Of a stretch of DNA of 64,000 bases, positions 58,831 through 64,000 are shown in pieces. The stretch's first letter is position 1, and every line of letters begins with the position of its first letter. Source of the stretch: CAVSJR01 sp963728285. Lineage in GTDB: Bacteria > Actinomycetota > UBA4738 > HRBIN12. The stretch spans positions 595,927-659,926 of the forward strand of contig CAVSJR010000005.1 of assembly GCA_963728285.1 (NCBI GenBank). The letters run 5' to 3'. Below the pieces are notes generated by a model. The model ran no database searches. It saw only the letters and a list, made by a program, of their open reading frames with translations, and had not been told where the DNA came from. The position numbers were made by a program, and so were the translations under genes.

Positions 58831-59383
58831 GTGATCCCATCTCGGCTCAGGTGGCTGATCGGGGGCGTGCTCGGCGGCGTCGCGGGGACGGCGAGCATGA
58901 CCCTGGCCTACTCGACCGAACGCCGACTCCGGAAGAGGTGGGGGCCCGCTCGACTACGACGACAGCCTCGTGCCCGGCCAGATCGTCGCGAGCGTGCTGC
59001 ATCTGCCCTCCGTCACGGAGCGCGAGGAGGGCGAGCTCGGAACGGCGCTGCGCTGGGGCTACGGGTCCGCGTTCGGCCTGTGGCACGCCACGCTGCGACG
59101 CTTCGTCCCCGAGCCGTGGGCCAGCGTGATCTTCGGGGGCACGCTCATGACCGCCACGTTCACCCTGTTCCCGCTGATGGGGCGCACGCCACCGCCGTGG
59201 CGATGGCCCCCGGCCGTGCTCGCGACGAGCATCGGCACGCACGTCGCCTACGTCTCCGCGGCTGCGGTCGTGAACGACCGATGGGAGCGTCTCGAGGTTC
59301 CGGGCTTGGACGCGCCGGCGTCGATCGAGCTGGACGCGGCTCATTCAGCGTCCTCTCTTGCGTCCGCGAGCAGGTCGAGATAG
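58831..59383 (+). CDS. integral membrane protein of unknown function (frameshifted)
   Basis: From GTG 58831 (GAGG about eight bases before) the N-terminus is LIGGVLGGVAGTASMTLAYS, then a one-base insertion near 58940 shifts the frame. The continuation reads GGPLDYDDSLVPGQIVASVL, with helices ALRWGYGSAFGLWHATLRR and FGGTLMTATFTLFPLMG, and ends at 59383. About four membrane segments in a corrected length of about 183. Family not recognised. Confidence 0.55.
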
Positions 59384-59406
59384 ACAGCGGGCGAGGTCCA
59401 GCTTCG

Positions 59407-60750
59407 TCATCCCGACCTCCCGGTTCGAGCGCCGCGGCCCTCGTCGACCGGTATCTCGCCGAGTTCCCGAATCCTGGCGGTCGCCTGGCGAACGGTGATC
59501 GTTCGCTCGGACCGCCGGCGCCCGACCAGCCCAAAGCTCCACCTGAAGGCCGCGAGGATGCGGTTCCCGAAACCCGTGAGGAAGGTCAAGTGGACGAACG
59601 CCCAGATCACCCACCCCGGGAACCCGGAGAAGCGCATCCCGCGAAAGCTGACGATGCATCGGAAGCGACCGATCGCGGCCATGCTGCCGAGGTCTCTGTA
59701 GCGAAACGGCTTCGACTCGCCCGCCCCGCTCACCCGTCGCTTGATCGTGTGGGCGGCGTGGATTCCCGATTGCAAAGCGACCTCGGCGACTCCCGGCAGA
59801 TCGTCGAGCGCCATCATGTCGCCAACCGCAAACACTTCCTGATGCCCCGGCAGCGAGCAGTCGGGGAGAACCTCGATCCGGCCGGCCCGATCGCAGGTCG
59901 CCCCGGTTGCCTCCGCCAAGAGTCGGGCCAGGGGAGAGGCCTGGACGCCCGCCGCCCAGATCTTCGTCATGCAGTCGATCCGCTCCTCGCCGTCCTTCCG
60001 CTTCACCACGATGCTGCGGGCGTCGACGTCGGAGACGATCGAACCGGTATGGATCTCGACGCCGATGCGCTCAAGCTCGCGCCGGCCCTTGTCGGACAAC
60101 CGATCTCCAAACGTCGCGAGGATCTCCCCTCCTCCCTCGAGAAGGAGCACGCGGGACGAGCGAGGATCGATGGTGCGAAACTCGCCGACGAGGGCCCGCC
60201 GTGAAAGCTCGGCGATCTGCCCCGCGATCTCGACGCCGGTCGGACCGCCCCCGACCACGGCGAACGTGAGCCACGCCCGGCGGGCGGCCTCGTTGGGCTC
60301 CGTCTCCGCCAGCTCGAAGGCTCCGAAGATCCGACTCCGCAGCTCGAGGGCGTCGTCGATCGTCTTCATCCCCGGCGCCCATCGAGCGAATTCATCGTGG
60401 CCGAAATACGATTGTCCGGCGCCCGCGGAGACGATCAAGCTGTCGTAGTCGAGGACCAGCTCCTGCGCGTCGGGCCGGATCGCTGTGATGCGCCGCGCCT
60501 GTACGTCGATCGCGGTCACCTCGGCCATCTCGACCTGAACGTTGCGGTGCCGCCTGAGCGCCTCCCTGAGCGGTGGGGCCACGTTGCCCTGGGACAGGAG
60601 CCCCGTGGCGACCTGGTAGAGAAGTGGCTGGAAGAGGTGATGGTTCGTCCGATCGATCAGCGTCACCTGCACCGGAGCTCGGCGAAGGAACCGTGCGGCG
60701 AAGAGTCCACCGAAACCGCCGCCCACGATGATGACTCGGTGCGTCGCCAT
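59407..60750 (-). CDS. ndh: type II NADH dehydrogenase (NADH:quinone oxidoreductase)
   Basis: The 447-residue protein has two dinucleotide-binding folds: RVIIVGGGFGGLFAARFL for FAD and FAVVGGGPTGVEIAGQIAEL for NADH. The late FAVGDMMAL segment contacts FAD. A C-terminal hydrophobic stretch (WVIWAFVHLTFLTGFGN) would dock it on the inner membrane face. NDH-2 passes electrons from NADH to menaquinone without pumping protons. Length is normal and the frame intact. Confidence 0.93.
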   Translation of the reverse strand: MATHRVIIVGGGFGGLFAARFLRRAPVQVTLIDRTNHHLFQPLLYQVATGLLSQGNVAPPLREALRRHRNVQVEMAEVTAIDVQARRITAIRPDAQELVLDYDSLIVSAGAGQSYFGHDEFARWAPGMKTIDDALELRSRIFGAFELAETEPNEAARRAWLTFAVVGGGPTGVEIAGQIAELSRRALVGEFRTIDPRSSRVLLLEGGGEILATFGDRLSDKGRRELERIGVEIHTGSIVSDVDARSIVVKRKDGEERIDCMTKIWAAGVQASPLARLLAEATGATCDRAGRIEVLPDCSLPGHQEVFAVGDMMALDDLPGVAEVALQSGIHAAHTIKRRVSGAGESKPFRYRDLGSMAAIGRFRCIVSFRGMRFSGFPGWVIWAFVHLTFLTGFGNRILAAFRWSFGLVGRRRSERTITVRQATARIRELGEIPVDEGRGARTGRSG

Positions 60751-60989
60751 CGTGAGTTACGTCGAACCTTCCCCCGCCGCCTTCATCCTCGTGTCCCCTT
60801 GCCTCGACCCCGGACCCTGTCGCGCTCGCAAGCCCGGACACGAGGGCGGCTGCCCTCGTCCGCGTCTCGACCTTCATGCAAGCCTCGGCGGCCTCCGTGG
60901 ACATCATCCGGACGGGATGAAATGGCCGATATCCGGCGACTCCTCGGCGGTGAAGCATCCGAGTTGCCGCCTGCCCACATTCGCCGGGA

Positions 60990-63074
60990 TCAGGACACGG
61001 GGATCGTGCCGACGATGGTGGTACCGGACCCGGGCGTGCTGCGTATCTCGAGCGACCCACCGATCGCATCGAGCCGGTCGGCCATGCCCTGGAGGCCGGT
61101 GCCGTAGGACGTGGTCGCGACGTCGAAGCCGACGCCGTCGTCGGCGACCTGGAAACGGAGCCTTCCTGGGTCGCGGGCAAGCGCGATCGTCGCGCGCGAA
61201 GCCCGGGCGTACTTGGCGGCGTTCTGCAGGGCCTCGAGACAACTGAAGTAGACGGCCGACTCCACCTCCTGGGGATGGCGGCCCACGTCCGCCGCTTCGA
61301 CGTCGACTGGAAGCGCGGCCTTGCGGGCCTGCGCCTCGAGCGAAGCCCCCAACCCCTTGTCGGCGAGCAGCGGCGGATAGATGCCGCGCGCCAGGTCGCG
61401 GAGGTTCTCGAGGGCGTCCTGGGTCTCGGCCTGGATGTCGGCGAGCATCGATCTGGCCTGGGCCGGATCTCGCTCGACGAGCGCCTCGGCGAGTCGTTGC
61501 TTGACCGCGAGCGCCACGAGCTGTTGCTGCGCGCCGTCGTGGAGGTTTCGCTCGAGCGCTTTGGCGCGTTCGTCCTGCGCGGCCACGATCCGCCGCCGCG
61601 ACTCGCGGAGCTCCTCGATCAGGCGGACGTTGCGAAGGACCAGTCCCGTCTGCGCCGCCACGTCGGCCACCAGCCGCTCACGGTCCGGGCCGAGCGGCTC
61701 GCTCTCGGGCGTCACGACGCTGATGGCGCCCAAGAGCTCTCCTGCGTGCCGCACGGGGAAGGCACGCTCACGGTCCGGGAACGGCGGCAGTTCCGTCGCC
61801 GGTCCGCCGGGCACGAGAGCGATCGGCGGGGCGGAGCCGTCGGGGGGCCACGCCGCCGCCGGACGCAGCTCCGTCCCGACGCTCAGCCACACGCGAGCCC
61901 GGTCCGCGCCGATCCCTTCCGCGAGCACGCGAACCATCCGCGGCAACACGTCCTCGGTCGAATAGGTCTCGGCGGCCCGTTCGGTGAACCCGGACAACAC
62001 CTCGTAGGGCGTGGCGCGCTCGCCGTAGACGATGCGGTTCGCCAGGCGTCTGGCTCGCTGGCGGGCCGGCTGGAACGCCAGAGCGACGACGGCCGCCGCG
62101 GCGGCGGACAGGAAAGGGCTCCGGTCGCTGCCGACAAGGGTGCCGATGCCGACCACCAACACGATGTAGACGACCGTGATGAATGCCGCCAGCACGGCGA
62201 ACACCACTGCTTTGCCGATCACGACGTCGATGTCGTACAGACGGTATTTGAGCACCGAGATGGCGATCGCCGCGTACAGGAACAGCAGCGTGACGGTCGT
62301 CGTGAACTCGGGGACGATTTGCACGCCCGACGGCTGTGAGACCAGCGCGAAGGACACGGCGACCGTCGCGGCCGCCGTGACGAACCATTTCAGCTGCAGC
62401 CGTTCCTCACCCCTCGAGGCGCGGAAGCGAGCCACCAGCCCGACGAACGATGCGATGAGCGCGATCGGAAGCGCGATCGCCCCGACCAGGAACAGTGCGT
62501 TGGCAAGGGATCCGACCGCCGCGAACGAGCTGCCGACGTCCTCCTGCAGCGGTCGCGACCACAGCAACGTGGCCCCGATGAGCGAGGCGATGACGAGCAG
62601 GGCCACGTCGATGCCCGCGAGCCACGCCACCGGCAGCCACCGGCGGGAGTGCAGGTGGCCGTCGGGGAACAGCAGGAACAGGAACGGCAGGGCGCCGACG
62701 GGGATCGGCCAGAGCCAGCGCGAGAGCCACATCGCAACCAATCCGGCCGGCGCCCCCGCGTCCATCGAGAGGACATGGTTCGAGTACTGATCGCAGAAGG
62801 CCGTGAGCCCAAGGGCGAGGCCCGCGATGAGGAACATCCAGCCGATGCGATTCTCGGGACGCCGGGTCGCGAGCACGATCCCGATGACCGGTACGCCGAG
62901 GTTCGTCACCATGTCGGCGACGTCGCCGACGTTCCAGAACTGCATATGGAAGACGCTGCGAACGTTCCGGTCGACGTACATCAACGCGAGGGCGCCGAGC
63001 AGCAGCACGATGGAAGCCAGGCCCACCGTCCAGGCGAGGCGGCGCGCCGATGAGGGATCGGGACGGTTCACCAC
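60990..63074 (-). CDS. membrane sensor histidine kinase, NarL/HisKA_3 type
   Basis: The 694-residue protein has about nine membrane helices in its first 300 residues. A GAF-like stretch with AERAAETYSTEDVLPRMV follows, then a HisKA_3 dimerisation helix with ERNLHDGAQQQLVALA, where the phosphorylated His lies. The HATPase_c domain comes last (DDGVGFD and GTGLQGMADR). It should sense a membrane signal and phosphorylate a LuxR-type regulator, but no such regulator is in the window. GTG or ATG 63074 starts the frame. Confidence 0.9.
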   Translation of the reverse strand: MVNRPDPSSARRLAWTVGLASIVLLLGALALMYVDRNVRSVFHMQFWNVGDVADMVTNLGVPVIGIVLATRRPENRIGWMFLIAGLALGLTAFCDQYSNHVLSMDAGAPAGLVAMWLSRWLWPIPVGALPFLFLLFPDGHLHSRRWLPVAWLAGIDVALLVIASLIGATLLWSRPLQEDVGSSFAAVGSLANALFLVGAIALPIALIASFVGLVARFRASRGEERLQLKWFVTAAATVAVSFALVSQPSGVQIVPEFTTTVTLLFLYAAIAISVLKYRLYDIDVVIGKAVVFAVLAAFITVVYIVLVVGIGTLVGSDRSPFLSAAAAAVVALAFQPARQRARRLANRIVYGERATPYEVLSGFTERAAETYSTEDVLPRMVRVLAEGIGADRARVWLSVGTELRPAAAWPPDGSAPPIALVPGGPATELPPFPDRERAFPVRHAGELLGAISVVTPESEPLGPDRERLVADVAAQTGLVLRNVRLIEELRESRRRIVAAQDERAKALERNLHDGAQQQLVALAVKQRLAEALVERDPAQARSMLADIQAETQDALENLRDLARGIYPPLLADKGLGASLEAQARKAALPVDVEAADVGRHPQEVESAVYFSCLEALQNAAKYARASRATIALARDPGRLRFQVADDGVGFDVATTSYGTGLQGMADRLDAIGGSLEIRSTPGSGTTIVGTIPVS

Positions 63075-63170
63075 GAGGATCTTGATCCTCGCGTGGACGA
63101 GGGGAAAGTGCCGCCGCCCCGGTCATCCGGCGGTGGTGGCGCCATCACGCTCACGACCCGTGCAAGGAAA

Positions 63171-63590
63171 TCAGATCGCGCGCATGCGGTTGTTGCGTGG
63201 GTTGTGCTCGACCTCCGCAAGGCCCAACGCCTCGAGGACGGGCGGGACGTAGTTGCCGAAACGCCCCCGCAGTCCCTTCTTGAGGCCGTACCAGCCACCG
63301 ACGGGATTGTCTGGGTCGCGTGCCCACGCCTCGACGGTGTCGTCCTTGGCCGGCTTCTGCTCGTCGGCGTTGCCGAGGGCCATCCAGTCGCCGCGGTCGG
63401 TGAGCATCGTCTGGAGATCCTCGATCGCGCGAAGGTGGTAGCGCAGCTCGGTTGACCCGACCGTGCACACCAACGCCGGCGGCTCGGCATCGGGATCGCG
63501 GTACATCTGGAACTCCGACTGCAGGCTGGGGGTTTGCAGCACCCATGGGTCGTCGGGTGTGCCGCTTCCCCTCGCGGTCGCGCTCGCCAT
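63171..63590 (-). CDS. DUF6855-like conserved hypothetical protein
   Basis: The 139-residue protein has ARGSGTPDDPWVLQTPSLQS, then PALVCTVGSTELRYHLRAI, GNADEQKPAK and LKKGLRGRFGNYVPPVLEAL. This order is well conserved in an actinobacterial family of unknown function (DUF6855). There is no signal peptide. The frame is intact, and ATG 63590 is chosen at the domain start. Confidence 0.8.
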   Translation of the reverse strand: MASATARGSGTPDDPWVLQTPSLQSEFQMYRDPDAEPPALVCTVGSTELRYHLRAIEDLQTMLTDRGDWMALGNADEQKPAKDDTVEAWARDPDNPVGGWYGLKKGLRGRFGNYVPPVLEALGLAEVEHNPRNNRMRAI

Positions 63591-63626
63591 GGGTCGCAGA
63601 CTACTAGGGAACTCCCGCCCGAGTGG

Positions 63627-64000
63627 CTACGCGTTGATGTGGAGGATGTTGCCGTCCGGGTCCTTGAACCAGACGGCCTTGAAGTTGTCGGCCACGTGCA
63701 CATCGCCTTGCGAGACGGAGGCCGGGGAGCTCGTAGTGCTCGAAGGTGACGCCCCGGGCCTTGAGGTCCTCCACGATCGCGTCGAAGTCCTCGCCCACGG
63801 ACCAGGCCAGCGCGTTCGCCTGGTTCGTGCCGGCGTGCTCGGACTCATAGACGAGCACCGACGTACTCCCGCTCTTGTAGCGGGTCATTCCTTCCTCCTC
63901 GCCCCCAGCCGGCTCGAGGCCCAAGACGCGTTCGTAGAAGTCCTTGGCCACCCCGATGTCCTTGACCGCCAGGATTGCGGTGGCGTCGATGTCCTTCAGC
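63627..64000 (-). CDS. VOC (glyoxalase-like) protein, partial at the window edge (frameshifted)
   Basis: The frame is open beyond the window. Visible features are AVKDIGVAKDFYERVLGLEP and ALAWSVGEDFDAIVEDLKAR, two VOC modules. A one-base insertion near 63712, just before GDVHVADNFKAVWFKDPDGN, moves the frame to ILHINA and TAG at 63629-63627. Metal ligands cannot be placed without the missing start. Likely a small metal-binding enzyme or resistance protein. Confidence 0.75.

Noticed and set aside
60751..60989. Possible response regulator for the histidine kinase
   Set aside because: The gap is too short and no receiver or HTH motif is visible in any frame.

Overview
The window is high-GC DNA from an Actinomycetota-type genome. 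The support is a very long NAD-dependent glutamate dehydrogenase of about 1600 residues, a DUF2630 protein, a Flp-type pilin, CHRD and DUF1905 proteins, several class III cyclase fusions, and tRNA genes with encoded CCA. It is probably an uncultured soil or freshwater lineage; nothing here fixes the genus. There is no rRNA, CRISPR array, intact mobile element or replication origin.

Layout. 1-1.6 kb: end of a phosphoesterase, an anti-sigma-type ATPase, and a CAT-anticodon tRNA whose 3' end is run into by a decayed tyrosine integrase, which marks an old integration site. 1.7-11.5 kb: metabolism and envelope genes (quinone-oxidoreductase-like MDR, HtrA protease, cyclase, methyltransferase, SGNH lipoprotein, fumarase, M23-like protein, Flp pilin). 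11.5-22.6 kb: acetyltransferase, NAD-glutamate dehydrogenase, nitrobindin-like protein, gamma-glutamyltranspeptidase translationally coupled to a PAS histidine kinase, and a bactofilin-like membrane protein. 22.7-39.2 kb: an accessory, secretion-rich region. It holds a sedolisin protease, a tRNA-Val, two cassettes of RTX-type calcium-binding protein followed by a secreted protease, two paralogous small secreted proteins, an anchored surface protein, and broken gene fragments. A cyclase fused to a RibD/DHFR-like domain lies within it. 39.4-50.3 kb: PD-(D/E)XK-like protein, lone ABC permease, cyclase/NB-ARC/TPR regulator, methyltransferases, a deleted beta-lactamase and a VioB-like ferritin. 50.4-64 kb: small housekeeping and stress genes, a duplicated-module secreted protein, SulP anion transporter, type II NADH dehydrogenase, and a large NarL-type histidine kinase without a visible response regulator.

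Data quality matters for reading this annotation. At least 20 apparent single-base indels interrupt otherwise recognisable genes, in most cases a one-base insertion. Many may be assembly or sequencing errors rather than mutations. Genes with one to three such breaks are listed as CDS spanning the whole locus; those with many breaks or true truncation are listed as pseudogenes.
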